DNA from: Burkholderiales bacterium
GTDB lineage: Bacteria > Pseudomonadota > Gammaproteobacteria > Burkholderiales > Burkholderiaceae_C
Assembly (NCBI GenBank): GCA_011391855.1
Contig: JAABPT010000046.1
Location: 1 to 24,189 of the forward strand
Direction of reading: 5' to 3'
DNA length: 24,189 nucleotides
In this document: positions 1 to 6,790 of the stretch, one piece after another
How positions within the stretch are numbered: the first letter of the stretch is position 1
Layout of the letters: each line of letters begins with the position of its first letter
Program-made: the position numbers and the translations under genes
Notes under the pieces: model-generated
Databases searched by the model: none
What the model saw: only the letters and a program-made list of their open reading frames with translations
What the model was told of the DNA's origin: nothing

Positions 1-1
1 G

Positions 2-292
2 CTGTACCCCGACAAGCCGGTGATCATCACCGAGGCCGGCTGGGCCACCCATTCCAACGGCCGCGGCATCGAGCCGCACAACACCTCGCAGGAACTGCAG
101 GCCATTTACGTGCAGGACCTGCTGCGCTGGACCGACGAGGCCGGCCTTCTGTGCTTCGTCTTCGAGGCCTTCGACGAGCCCTGGAAGGGTTCGCCCGATC
201 CGCTTGAGCCCGAGAAGCATTGGGGCCTCTACACGGTGGACCGGTGCCCCAAGCTGGCAGTTCGGTCGGCGCACGGCGCCACGCTGGCGTGA
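2..292 (+). CDS. Glycoside hydrolase family 17 (beta-1,3-glucanase-like), C-terminal fragment
   Basis: This is the 3' end of a gene that begins before the window. The open frame runs from base 2 to TGA at 290-292, about 96 residues. Two stretches look like the end of a GH17 TIM barrel: VIITEAGWAT (residues 7-16 of the fragment), which in GH17 carries the catalytic nucleophile Glu, and CFVFEAFDEPWKG further on, typical of bacterial GH17 proteins. It ends HWGLYTVDRCPKLAVR, also usual for the family. GH17 enzymes hydrolyse beta-1,3- or beta-1,3/1,4-glucans; some bacterial members sit on larger membrane glucan-processing proteins, so the full architecture is unknown. It lies 8 bp upstream of a GH16 glucanase on the same strand, so the two are probably co-transcribed and act on related polymers. 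Confidence 0.8.
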   Translation: MYPDKPVIITEAGWATHSNGRGIEPHNTSQELQAIYVQDLLRWTDEAGLLCFVFEAFDEPWKGSPDPLEPEKHWGLYTVDRCPKLAVRSAHGATLA

Positions 293-300
293 GGCGCGGA

Positions 301-1266
301 ATGACGCGCGGCATGGAGCGGCGCCTTTGGGCCTGGCTGCCCGTGGCAGCCCTGGCGCTGCTGACGCTGGCGGCCTGTGGCGGTGGCGGCAGTGCAGCCG
401 GCTCCAGCCCTGCGGTCGGCGCCGCGCCACCAGCGGCGGCAACACCGCCGCCGGCCGTACCAACGCCCACACCCCCGGTGACGCCGCAGCCTCCGGTCGA
501 ACCGACCCCGCCCGTCGCCGCCAGCCCCGCACCGGCCGGATACGCACTGGTCTGGGCCGACGAATTCGACACCGACGGACTGCCCGACAACACGCGCTGG
601 ACCTACGACACCGAACGCAACCGCCTGGGCTGGTACAACAATGAACGCCAGTACTACGCGGCGTCGCGAGGGGCCAATACGCAGGTCACGGGCGGCCGGC
701 TGCGCATCACGGCGCGGCTGGAGTCGCTGAGCGTGGCGCCCGACTGGGGTGGCCAGCGCTATACCTCGGCGCGTCTCATCACGCGCGGCAAGGCGCAGTG
801 GACCTATGGCTTCTTCGAGGTGCGCGCCCGACTGCCCTGCGGCCGTGGCACCTGGCCGGCGATCTGGATGCTGGGCACGGCGGGCAGCTGGCCCGACGAC
901 GGCGAAATCGACATCATGGAACACGTGGGCAGCAACCCCACGCGCATCTTCGGCACCGTGCACACGCTCGCCGGCAGCGGCGGTGCCGGCACCGGTGCAG
1001 CCACCCAGGTGCGCGACGCCTGCAACGCCTTTCACGACTACCAGCTGCACTGGACGGCCGACGAGATCGCCATCGGTGTCGACGGCGCGGTGTATTTCCG
1101 CTACCCCAATCCACGCACGGGTCGTGCCGCCTGGCCGTTCGACGACCCGCACTACCTGCTGCTGAATATCGCCATCGGCGGCAACCTGGGCGGCGCGGTG
1201 GACGACGGCATCTTCCCGGTGACGATGGAGATCGAGCACGTGCGCGTCTGGCAATCTGCCAACTGA
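301..1266 (+). CDS. Glycoside hydrolase family 16 beta-glucanase, lipoprotein
   Basis: A 321-residue protein. I take ATG at 301, preceded by GAGGCG, because it gives a clean signal: MTRGMERR, a hydrophobic stretch, then the lipobox LAAC (Cys about residue 26), predicting outer-membrane or periplasmic lipoprotein anchoring. An upstream in-frame start at 220 would overlap the GH17 gene. After the Cys comes a Pro/Ala/Thr-rich linker (about residues 30-80), then the GH16 jelly-roll with WADEFD near its start. The catalytic signature EIDIME places Glu202 as nucleophile, Asp204 as assisting residue and Glu207 as acid/base. GH16 enzymes cleave internal beta-1,3 or beta-1,3/1,4 bonds (laminarin, lichenan). 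The family has other specificities such as agarose and carrageenan, but the adjacent GH17 favours beta-glucan. The domain appears complete. Confidence 0.9.
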   Translation: MTRGMERRLWAWLPVAALALLTLAACGGGGSAAGSSPAVGAAPPAAATPPPAVPTPTPPVTPQPPVEPTPPVAASPAPAGYALVWADEFDTDGLPDNTRWTYDTERNRLGWYNNERQYYAASRGANTQVTGGRLRITARLESLSVAPDWGGQRYTSARLITRGKAQWTYGFFEVRARLPCGRGTWPAIWMLGTAGSWPDDGEIDIMEHVGSNPTRIFGTVHTLAGSGGAGTGAATQVRDACNAFHDYQLHWTADEIAIGVDGAVYFRYPNPRTGRAAWPFDDPHYLLLNIAIGGNLGGAVDDGIFPVTMEIEHVRVWQSAN

Positions 1267-1284
1267 GCCGGGCTGAACCCGGCT
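1266..1284 (+). terminator. Hairpin at the GH16 stop codon
   Basis: AGCCGGG, a CTGAA loop, then CCCGGCT form a perfect 7-bp GC-rich stem starting on the last base of the GH16 stop codon. Only two T residues follow, so it is a short-tailed intrinsic terminator or an mRNA-end stabilising hairpin separating the glucanase genes from the bkd operon. Confidence 0.5.
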
Positions 1285-1371
1285 TGACGCCGATGGGTGC
1301 GCTGCGGCGCGGAATCCGCTAGGCTTGCCAGCGTCGGTGTGGCGCGGCCTGCCATGCCGGGGAGTCCGCGC

Positions 1372-2625
1372 ATGAACCCGAATCCAGAGCCCCTGCGCCT
1401 GCACGTGCCTGAACCCACGGGGCGTCCCGGGCGCGAGACCGACTTTTCCTATCTTCACCTTTCGCCCGCCGGCGCGTTGCGCAAGCCGGCCGTCGACGTG
1501 GCCGCCACCGACACCGCCGACCTGGCCTATGCGCTGGTGCGCGTGCTCGACGACGAAGGCCGTGCCGTCGGTCCCTGGGCGCCGCCGTCCGACGTGCCGC
1601 TGCTGCAGCGCGGCCTGCGCGCGATGATGAAGACGCGTGCCTTCGACGCCAAGATGTTCATCGCCCAGCGGCAAAAGAAGATCTCCTTCTACATGCAATG
1701 CCTGCGCGAGGAGGCCATCGCCACCGCGCATGCGGCAGCCCTGCGCGAAGGCGACATGTGCTTTCCCACCTACCGGCAGCAAGGCCTGCTGCTGGCGCGC
1801 GACGACATCCCGATGGCCGAGATGATCTGCCAGCTGATGAGCAACGCCCGTGATCCCTTGCAGGGGCGCCAGTTGCCGGTGATGTATTCGTACAAGCGCG
1901 CCGGCTTCTTCTCGATCAGCGGCAACCTGGCCACGCAATTCATCCAGGCCGTGGGCTGGGGCATGGCCTCGGCGATCAAGGGTGACACGAAGATCGCCTC
2001 GGCCTGGATCGGCGACGGCGCCACCGCCGAGGCCGACTTCCATACCGCACTCACCTTCGCCCATGTCTACCGCGCGCCGGTGATCCTGAACGTGGTCAAC
2101 AACCAGTGGGCCATCTCCACCTTCCAGGCCATCGCCGGCGGCGAAGGCACCACCTTCGCGGCCCGTGGCGTGGGCTGCGGCATCGCATCGCTGCGCGTGG
2201 ACGGCAACGACTTCCTGGCCGTGCTGGCGGCGTCGCGCTGGGCGGCCGAACGCGCGCGCAGCAACCTGGGGCCGACCTTGATCGAGTGGCTCACCTACCG
2301 CGCCGGCGCGCATTCCACCTCCGACGACCCGTCGCGCTACCGCCCCGCCGACGAGGCGCAGCGTTTCCCGCTGGGCGACCCGATCGCGCGGCTGAAGCAG
2401 CATCTGGTGGCGCTGGGCGCCTGGTCGGACGAGGAACACGAACGCGTGCGCCTGGAACTCGAGGCCGAGGTCGCCGCCGCGATGAAGGAAGCCGAGGCCT
2501 TCGGCGGCACGCTGATCGACGGCCACGTGCCACCGCTGGAAACCATGTTCGAGGGCGTCTACAAGGACATGCCAGCGCACCTGCACGAGCAGTTGCGCCA
2601 AGCCCGCGAAAGGCTGATGCGATGA
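1372..2625 (+). CDS. bkdA1: Branched-chain 2-oxoacid dehydrogenase E1 component, alpha subunit
   Basis: A 417-residue thiamine-diphosphate enzyme subunit. With the beta subunit it decarboxylates 2-oxoisovalerate and the related oxoacids from Val, Leu and Ile, passing the acyl group to lipoyl-E2. Start ATG 1372 follows GGGGAG with 7 bp spacing; an in-frame GTG at 1297 gives a low-complexity extension and was rejected. The N-terminal text LRLHVPEPTGRPG is characteristic of Bkd E1 alpha. The ThDP motif is seen as GDGATAEADF (residues 214-223) ending in NN at 243-244. The phosphorylation-loop-like stretch AGAHSTSDDPSRYR follows. The length is normal. Its stop overlaps the bkdA2 start in ATGA, so the two subunits are translationally coupled. 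No regulator or sigma-54 motif was found upstream in the 105-bp gap. Confidence 0.96.
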   Translation: MNPNPEPLRLHVPEPTGRPGRETDFSYLHLSPAGALRKPAVDVAATDTADLAYALVRVLDDEGRAVGPWAPPSDVPLLQRGLRAMMKTRAFDAKMFIAQRQKKISFYMQCLREEAIATAHAAALREGDMCFPTYRQQGLLLARDDIPMAEMICQLMSNARDPLQGRQLPVMYSYKRAGFFSISGNLATQFIQAVGWGMASAIKGDTKIASAWIGDGATAEADFHTALTFAHVYRAPVILNVVNNQWAISTFQAIAGGEGTTFAARGVGCGIASLRVDGNDFLAVLAASRWAAERARSNLGPTLIEWLTYRAGAHSTSDDPSRYRPADEAQRFPLGDPIARLKQHLVALGAWSDEEHERVRLELEAEVAAAMKEAEAFGGTLIDGHVPPLETMFEGVYKDMPAHLHEQLRQARERLMR

Positions 2626-3635
2626 CCCGCATGACCATGATCCAGGCCCTGCGCTCCGCCATGGACGTGATGTTGGAGCGCGACCCCAACGTGGTGGTCT
2701 ACGGCCAGGACGTCGGCTATTTCGGCGGCGTCTTCCGCTGCACCGAAGGGCTGCAGGCCAAGTACGGCCGCTCGCGCGTGTTCGACGCGCCCATCTCCGA
2801 AGGCGGCATCGTCGGGTCGGCCATCGGCATGGCGGCCTACGGGCTGCGGCCGGTGGTGGAGGTGCAATTCGCCGACTATTTCTACCCCGCCTCGGACCAG
2901 ATCGTTTCCGAAGCCGCGCGGCTGCGCTATCGCTCGGCGGGCGATTTCACGGCGCCGCTGACGATCCGCATGCCTTGCGGTGGTGGCATCTACGGCGGGC
3001 AGACGCACAGCCAAAGCCCGGAGGCGCTGTTCACCCATGTCTGCGGGCTGCGCACGGTGATGCCCTGCAACCCGTACGACGCCAAGGGCCTGCTCATCGC
3101 GTCGATCGAGAACGACGATCCCGTCATCTTCCTGGAGCCCAAGCGCCTGTACAACGGCCCCTTCGACGGCCACCACGAGCGGCCGGTGGTGCCGTGGTCG
3201 CAGCACGCCTTGGGCGAAGTGCCCGAGGGTCACTACACGGTGCCGCTGGACACCGCGGCCGTCTTCCGCCCCGGCAGTGACCTCACGGTGCTGACCTACG
3301 GCACCATGGTCTTCGTGGCCGAGGCCGCGGCGGCGGAGAGCGGCATCGACGCCGAGATCGTCGACCTGCGCTCACTGTGGCCGTTGGACCTGGCCGCCAT
3401 CGTGGCTTCGGTGAAGAAGACCGGCCGCTGCGTCGTCGTGCACGAGGCTACGCGCACCAGCGGCTTCGGCGCCGAACTGGTGGCGCTGGTGCAGGAGCAT
3501 TGTTTCTACCACCTGGAAGCACCGGTGGAGCGCGTCACCGGTTGGGACACGCCGTATCCGCATGCGCTGGAATGGGCGTATTTCCCCGGTCCCGCCCGGG
3601 TGGCCGCGGCCTACCGCCGCGTCATGGAGGCTTGA
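2622..3635 (+). CDS. bkdA2: Branched-chain 2-oxoacid dehydrogenase E1 component, beta subunit
   Basis: A 337-residue transketolase-like partner of BkdA1 that completes the alpha2beta2 E1 of the branched-chain oxoacid dehydrogenase complex in the cytoplasm. The start ATG is embedded in ATGA with the bkdA1 stop. Recognisable stretches are VVYGQDVGYFGGVFR near the N-terminus, DAPISEGGIVGSAIGMA (the ThDP-contacting Glu region), EVQFADYFYPASDQI, and the C-terminal transketolase domain with DLRSLWPLD and HEATRTSGFGAE. The length matches the family. GGAGG at the very end of the gene (3626-3630) serves as ribosome-binding site for whatever starts at ATG 3637, which today is a short reading frame made by an intergenic repeat rather than bkdB itself. 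Confidence 0.96.
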   Translation: MTRMTMIQALRSAMDVMLERDPNVVVYGQDVGYFGGVFRCTEGLQAKYGRSRVFDAPISEGGIVGSAIGMAAYGLRPVVEVQFADYFYPASDQIVSEAARLRYRSAGDFTAPLTIRMPCGGGIYGGQTHSQSPEALFTHVCGLRTVMPCNPYDAKGLLIASIENDDPVIFLEPKRLYNGPFDGHHERPVVPWSQHALGEVPEGHYTVPLDTAAVFRPGSDLTVLTYGTMVFVAEAAAAESGIDAEIVDLRSLWPLDLAAIVASVKKTGRCVVVHEATRTSGFGAELVALVQEHCFYHLEAPVERVTGWDTPYPHALEWAYFPGPARVAAAYRRVMEA

Positions 3636-3636
3636 A

Positions 3637-3714
3637 ATGGAACCCCCAAGCTCGCTTGCGCTCGCTGCCCCCCGAGGGGGCGCTCAGTGGCTTCGGGCGG
3701 CCGGGCGCCACTGA
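3637..3714 (+). other. 25-codon leader reading frame created by the repeat before bkdB
   Basis: ATG 3637 has an excellent ribosome-binding site (GGAGG, 6 bp spacing), but the frame runs through the palindromic repeat and stops at TGA 3712-3714. The next base but one begins the bkdB ATG (3716). The composition is set by the repeat, so a functional peptide is unlikely. More likely it carries ribosomes through the hairpin and allows re-initiation at bkdB, which has no Shine-Dalgarno of its own. Seen directly: positions and spacing. Inferred: translational role. Confidence 0.4.
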
Positions 3715-3715
3715 G
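3640..3715 (+). repeat. GC-rich palindromic intergenic repeat element between bkdA2 and bkdB
   Basis: This 76-bp non-coding unit has two hairpins. The first is GCCCCC/CGA/GGGGGC (3667-3681). The second is CTCAGTGGC (3683-3691) paired with GCCACTGAG (3707-3715) around a 15-base loop, ending one base before the bkdB ATG. It is bounded by ATG on both sides (3637-3639 and 3716-3718), as if a short target had been duplicated. The text resembles a dispersed intergenic element I recall from Burkholderiales genomes. Only one copy is in this window, so repeat status rests on recollection and structure. Confidence 0.65.
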
Positions 3716-5038
3716 ATGCCCAGCATCCGCGTGATCAAGGTGCCCGATGTCGGCGAAGGCGTGGCCGAGGTCGAACTGGTGGCCTGGCATGTGCAGGTGG
3801 GTGACCGCGTGGCCGAGGACCAGGCGCTGGCCGACGTGATGACCGACAAGGCCAGCGTCGAGATCCCCTCCCCCGTGGCCGGCCGCGTGCAGGCGCTGGG
3901 TGGCGAGGTCGGGCAGACGATGGCCGTGGGCAGCGCGTTGATCCGCATCGAGGTCGAAGATGCCAGCGGTGCGGCTGTGCCGTCCGGTCTCGCCGCTGCC
4001 GCGCCGGCCGTCGCAGCTGCGCCTGCGGCTGCGACGCCGTCGGTCCCGCCGGCTCCGGTTTCCGCCTCGACCGCTGCACCTGCTCGCGTACAGCCCGCTG
4101 CGCCATCGCCGACAAGGGCAAGTCAGACATCGCCGCCGGCCGCAGCGAAGCGACCCATCGCCTCCCCCGCCGTGCGCCGGCGCGCATGGGAGCACGGCAT
4201 CGACCTGCAGCAAGTGCCCGCCACCGGCACGGCCGGCCGCATCATGCAGGCCGACCTGGACGCGGTCATCGCAGCACGCGGCCCGCAGGTACCAGCCGCC
4301 GTCCCAGCATCGCGCACAGCAGGCCACTACGCAGAACGGCACGACGCGCAGGCGATCCCCGTCATCGGCTTGCGCCGCCGCATCGCCGTGCAGATGCAGG
4401 AAGCGAAGCGCCGCATCCCGCACTTCAGCTACGTCGAAGAGATCGACGTCACCGAAGTCGAGGCCTTGCGCGCGACGCTGAACGAAAAGTGGGGCACCGA
4501 GCGCGGGCGCCTGACGCTGCTGCCGCTGCTGATGCGCGCCATGGTGCTGGCGGTGCGCGAATTTCCGCAGATCAACGCCACCTTCGACGACGAAGCCGGC
4601 TTCGTGAAGCGCTTCGGCGCCGTGCACCTGGGGATAGCCACGCAAACCACGCACGGCCTGATGGTGCCGGTGGTGCGGCACGCCGAGGCGTTGGACGTGT
4701 GGGCCCTGGCTGCCGAGGTGGCGCGCCTGGCCGAGGCCGCGCGCAGCGGCCGCGCCACGCGCGACGAATTGCGTGGCTCCACCCTCACCCTCACCAGCCT
4801 GGGTGCGCTGGGCGGCATCGTCTCCACGCCGGTGATCAACCGGCCCGAGGTGGCCATCGTCGGCGTCAACCGCATCGTCGAGCGGCCCATGATGCGCAGT
4901 GGTGCCGTAGTCGCACGCCGCATGATGAATTTGTCATCGTCGTTCGACCACCGCGTGGTGGACGGCATCGACGCCGCACGTTTCGTGCAGGCGCTGCGCA
5001 CGATGCTCGAAACCCCGACCCTGCTGTTCGTTGAGTGA
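3716..5038 (+). CDS. bkdB: Branched-chain 2-oxoacid dehydrogenase E2, dihydrolipoyl acyltransferase
   Basis: A 440-residue acyltransferase core of the complex; it moves the branched acyl group from E1 to CoA. Domains seen: one lipoyl domain (residues 1-80) with Lys45 in MTDKASVEI as the lipoylation site; an Ala/Pro-rich mobile linker (about 85-140); a peripheral-subunit-binding domain (ASPAVRRRAWEHGIDL onward, about 145-180); a second linker; and a catalytic domain ending with SSFDHRVVDG, where His412 and Asp416 form the active-site HxxxDG. The start at 3716 is set by the conserved N-terminus PSIRVIKVPDVGEG, although no Shine-Dalgarno precedes it; the 3' arm of the repeat hairpin abuts it. 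No lpdV-type E3 follows, so dihydrolipoamide dehydrogenase must come from elsewhere in the genome. Confidence 0.96.
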   Translation: MPSIRVIKVPDVGEGVAEVELVAWHVQVGDRVAEDQALADVMTDKASVEIPSPVAGRVQALGGEVGQTMAVGSALIRIEVEDASGAAVPSGLAAAAPAVAAAPAAATPSVPPAPVSASTAAPARVQPAAPSPTRASQTSPPAAAKRPIASPAVRRRAWEHGIDLQQVPATGTAGRIMQADLDAVIAARGPQVPAAVPASRTAGHYAERHDAQAIPVIGLRRRIAVQMQEAKRRIPHFSYVEEIDVTEVEALRATLNEKWGTERGRLTLLPLLMRAMVLAVREFPQINATFDDEAGFVKRFGAVHLGIATQTTHGLMVPVVRHAEALDVWALAAEVARLAEAARSGRATRDELRGSTLTLTSLGALGGIVSTPVINRPEVAIVGVNRIVERPMMRSGAVVARRMMNLSSSFDHRVVDGIDAARFVQALRTMLETPTLLFVE

Positions 5039-5070
5039 GCGCACCCAGGTTAGACGCTTTCGCTGTGCGC
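5039..5070 (+). terminator. Possible hairpin after bkdB
   Basis: GCGCAC immediately after the bkdB stop pairs with GTGCGC at 5065-5070 across a 20-base loop. There is no T-tract. It is a weak candidate for the end of the bkd transcript. Confidence 0.2.
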
Positions 5071-5094
5071 CTGCACTGGGCGGTCGTGATGCGG

Positions 5095-5121
5095 CTGACG
5101 TCGGCCTGCGTGCGCTAGCAT
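5095..5121 (+). promoter_or_regulatory. Candidate promoter of the nucleotidyltransferase gene, leaderless
   Basis: TAGCAT at 5116-5121 resembles a -10 box, with CTGACG (5095-5100) as a poor -35 at 15 bp. The ATG at 5128 lies only 6 bp beyond the -10 box and no Shine-Dalgarno precedes it. Transcription would start at or next to the start codon, giving a leaderless mRNA. This is inferred from spacing only. Confidence 0.3.
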
Positions 5122-5127
5122 CCCGCC

Positions 5128-5433
5128 ATGCGTTTGAGTCCCGATCAGGCCCATGCCATCGTTGCCGCCACGCAGGAACTCGCCGGGGCAGACGCACGAG
5201 TGCGCCTCTTCGGTTCACGTGTGAACGACCAGTTGCGCGGTGGCGACATCGACCTGTTGGTGGAGTGCCCGCGGCCCGTGGCGCGCCCGGTGTGGCTGGC
5301 TGCGCAGATCACGGCGCGGCTGCAGCGCAGCCTGGGTGAGCGCAAGATCGACGTGCTGGTGGTTGACCCGACCACCGAACTTGAGCCCGTCCACCGCGTG
5401 GCCCGGGCTGAAGGCATGCTGCTGCAGCCGTGA
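5128..5433 (+). CDS. MNT-type nucleotidyltransferase domain protein
   Basis: A 101-residue minimal nucleotidyltransferase of the polymerase-beta superfamily (NTP_transf_2). The signature is present: LFGSRVND (Gly-Ser of the fold) followed by GGDIDLLVE, giving the two metal-binding Asp residues, and a third acidic strand KIDVLVVDP. Proteins of this size are usually the antitoxin-like half of MntA/HepT pairs, where the transferase modifies a HEPN RNase toxin. No HEPN gene is adjacent on either side here: the next plus-strand frame overlapping the stop (ATG 5433) is arginine-rich and runs into the antisense of hupE-3. It is therefore an orphan, or the partner has been lost. The final text EPVHRVARAEGMLLQP is typical of this subgroup. 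Confidence 0.85.
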   Translation: MRLSPDQAHAIVAATQELAGADARVRLFGSRVNDQLRGGDIDLLVECPRPVARPVWLAAQITARLQRSLGERKIDVLVVDPTTELEPVHRVARAEGMLLQP

Positions 5434-5464
5434 TGGACGCTGAGCGCGAACGGCTGATCCGATT

Positions 5465-5477
5465 CCGCCTTCGGCGG
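5465..5477. terminator. Small hairpin in the convergent gap
   Basis: CCGCC-TTC-GGCGG is a perfect 5-bp stem in the 146-bp gap between the converging nucleotidyltransferase gene and the end of the long minus-strand train (stop at 5580). There is no T-run. It could end either transcript, but the support is only structural. Nothing else is apparent in 5434-5579. Confidence 0.25.
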
Positions 5478-5579
5478 CGCCGGGTCACGGGGTCATGGGT
5501 TCTGGGCAGGTCATTCAGGTGCAAAGGCATCGGCCAGCGTCGGCAGGCCGGCACGCTCACCGTTTGCGGCTGCGGCAAC

Positions 5580-6179
5580 TCATGCCCGACCGCTGAGCGT
5601 CCAGCCCAGCAGCAACAGGCCGCTGGCGCCGATCCAGCTGCCGGCCACGCGTATGGCGATGCGTGTCCACGGCCGGCGCAGCGCCACCACCGTGGCGGCG
5701 ACCAACGCCGCCACCACGAAGACGGCGCCGGCGGTGCCGAGCAGCCCCGCCGTCGGCAATCCTGCGACGGCCATCGCGACGCCGTTGTGCCAGCCATGGG
5801 CGAGACCCAGGACCAGCGCCAACACGGCGACGGCGGTTGGCGCGAACTTGAAGTCCGCGGCTACCAGGGCCCCGAGGACCAGCAACGACAGCGTCGCCGG
5901 GCTTGCTGGCCATGGCGCGGCAGGGCTCAGCGTGCCGGCCACGCCGCCGATCAGCCAGGCGAGCGGCAACATGAGCAGCACCCTCCGGCCCGCTGACGGT
6001 CCATTGAGACCGGCCAGCAAGGCCATCGCGATGACCGGCAGCAGGTCCTCGAAAGAGACGAGCAGGTGCGCGATGCCGTCGTAGACAGGGCCGATCCCGG
6101 TACTCACCAGATGCGCCTGCGCCGCACCCGTCGAGAGCGTCAGCCCGGCGCCGGCGACCGCGGCGACCCGGCGGCGCAT
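5580..6179 (-). CDS. HupE/UreJ family protein, degenerate-motif paralogue (third of three)
   Basis: A 199-residue integral membrane protein with a signal peptide ending AAQA, so the predicted mature protein begins with His23 (HLVSTG). About five or six hydrophobic segments follow. HupE/UreJ proteins are linked to nickel uptake for hydrogenase and urease, and the family hallmark is HX5DH. Here the matching place reads GPVYDGIAHLL (residues 30-40), so Asp34 and His38 remain but the full HX5DH is absent. LVLGLAHGWHNGVAM later is His-containing and family-like. The start ATG shares one base with the stop of the preceding hupE paralogue, and this is the last gene of the train. No hydrogenase or urease gene is present, so nickel as substrate is not established. 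Confidence 0.8.
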   Translation of the reverse strand: MRRRVAAVAGAGLTLSTGAAQAHLVSTGIGPVYDGIAHLLVSFEDLLPVIAMALLAGLNGPSAGRRVLLMLPLAWLIGGVAGTLSPAAPWPASPATLSLLVLGALVAADFKFAPTAVAVLALVLGLAHGWHNGVAMAVAGLPTAGLLGTAGAVFVVAALVAATVVALRRPWTRIAIRVAGSWIGASGLLLLGWTLSGRA

Positions 6180-6790
6180 CACGCCAGCGCTCGCCACAGG
6201 AAGAAGAGCCCGGCCACACCCACCACGGCACCCGCGCCGCGCAAGGCCACGCGACCTGAACGCCAGCGGTGGAGCAAACCCGTGGCGATGCCGGCCGCGT
6301 GCAGGCACCCGGTGGCGACAACGAAGCCCATGCTGTAGAGCAAACCGCTCTGCCCCGGCGGCAATTCCGTGCCGTGCGCATGGCCGTGAAACACGGCGAA
6401 GAACGCCACCAGCGCGGCGGCCAGTGCGAGCGGCGGACGCGACTCCGTTGCAACCATTGCACCGAGCAGGATTGCCGAGGCGGCGATGCCCACCTCCACC
6501 CCCTGCAGCGGCACGCCGAGCAGGCCGAGGAAGCCGCCGAAGGCCATGACGAGCGGAAAGGTCACCGGCAGCAGCCAGATTGCCGGCGCACCGAGTTGCG
6601 CGCCCCACAGGCCGACCGCAACCATCGCCAGCACGTGGTCGAGGCCTGACACCGGGTGCAGCAGACCGGTGACGAAGCCCGCGGCCTGTCCGGACTGCTC
6701 GTGCGCCCAGGCTGGCAGTGCGGCCACCGACAGCATCAGCAGTGCCGGCAGCCGGTGCTCCAGTCTCGACCCCACGCCGTTGGCGTTCAT
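6179..6790 (-). CDS. HupE/UreJ family protein (second of three)
   Basis: A 203-residue permease-like protein. The signal peptide ends in PAWA and the mature chain would start at His30 (HEQSGQ). The HX5DH metal-permease motif is intact as HPVSGLDH, with His45, Asp51 and His52 in the first membrane segment. A second His cluster, VFHGHAHGTELP, lies in a later segment and is characteristic of HupE/UreJ. About six membrane helices are expected. The start ATG overlaps the stop of the longer hupE homologue in ATGA, and the stop overlaps the start of the third paralogue by one base, so the three are tightly coupled. A nickel or other divalent-metal transporter is the family expectation; the cargo here is unknown. 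Confidence 0.85.
   Translation of the reverse strand: MNANGVGSRLEHRLPALLMLSVAALPAWAHEQSGQAAGFVTGLLHPVSGLDHVLAMVAVGLWGAQLGAPAIWLLPVTFPLVMAFGGFLGLLGVPLQGVEVGIAASAILLGAMVATESRPPLALAAALVAFFAVFHGHAHGTELPPGQSGLLYSMGFVVATGCLHAAGIATGLLHRWRSGRVALRGAGAVVGVAGLFFLWRALA

Noticed and set aside
1297..1371. Earlier GTG start for bkdA1
   Set aside because: The extension is Arg/Gly-rich and unlike the family N-terminus, whereas ATG 1372 has GGGGAG at ideal spacing.
229..2601. 790-codon minus-strand open frame opposite GH16 and bkdA1
   Set aside because: His/Arg/Gly-rich shadow of GC-rich genes on the plus strand; no domain, signal or ribosome-binding site, while the opposite strand encodes clear GH16 and E1 alpha proteins.
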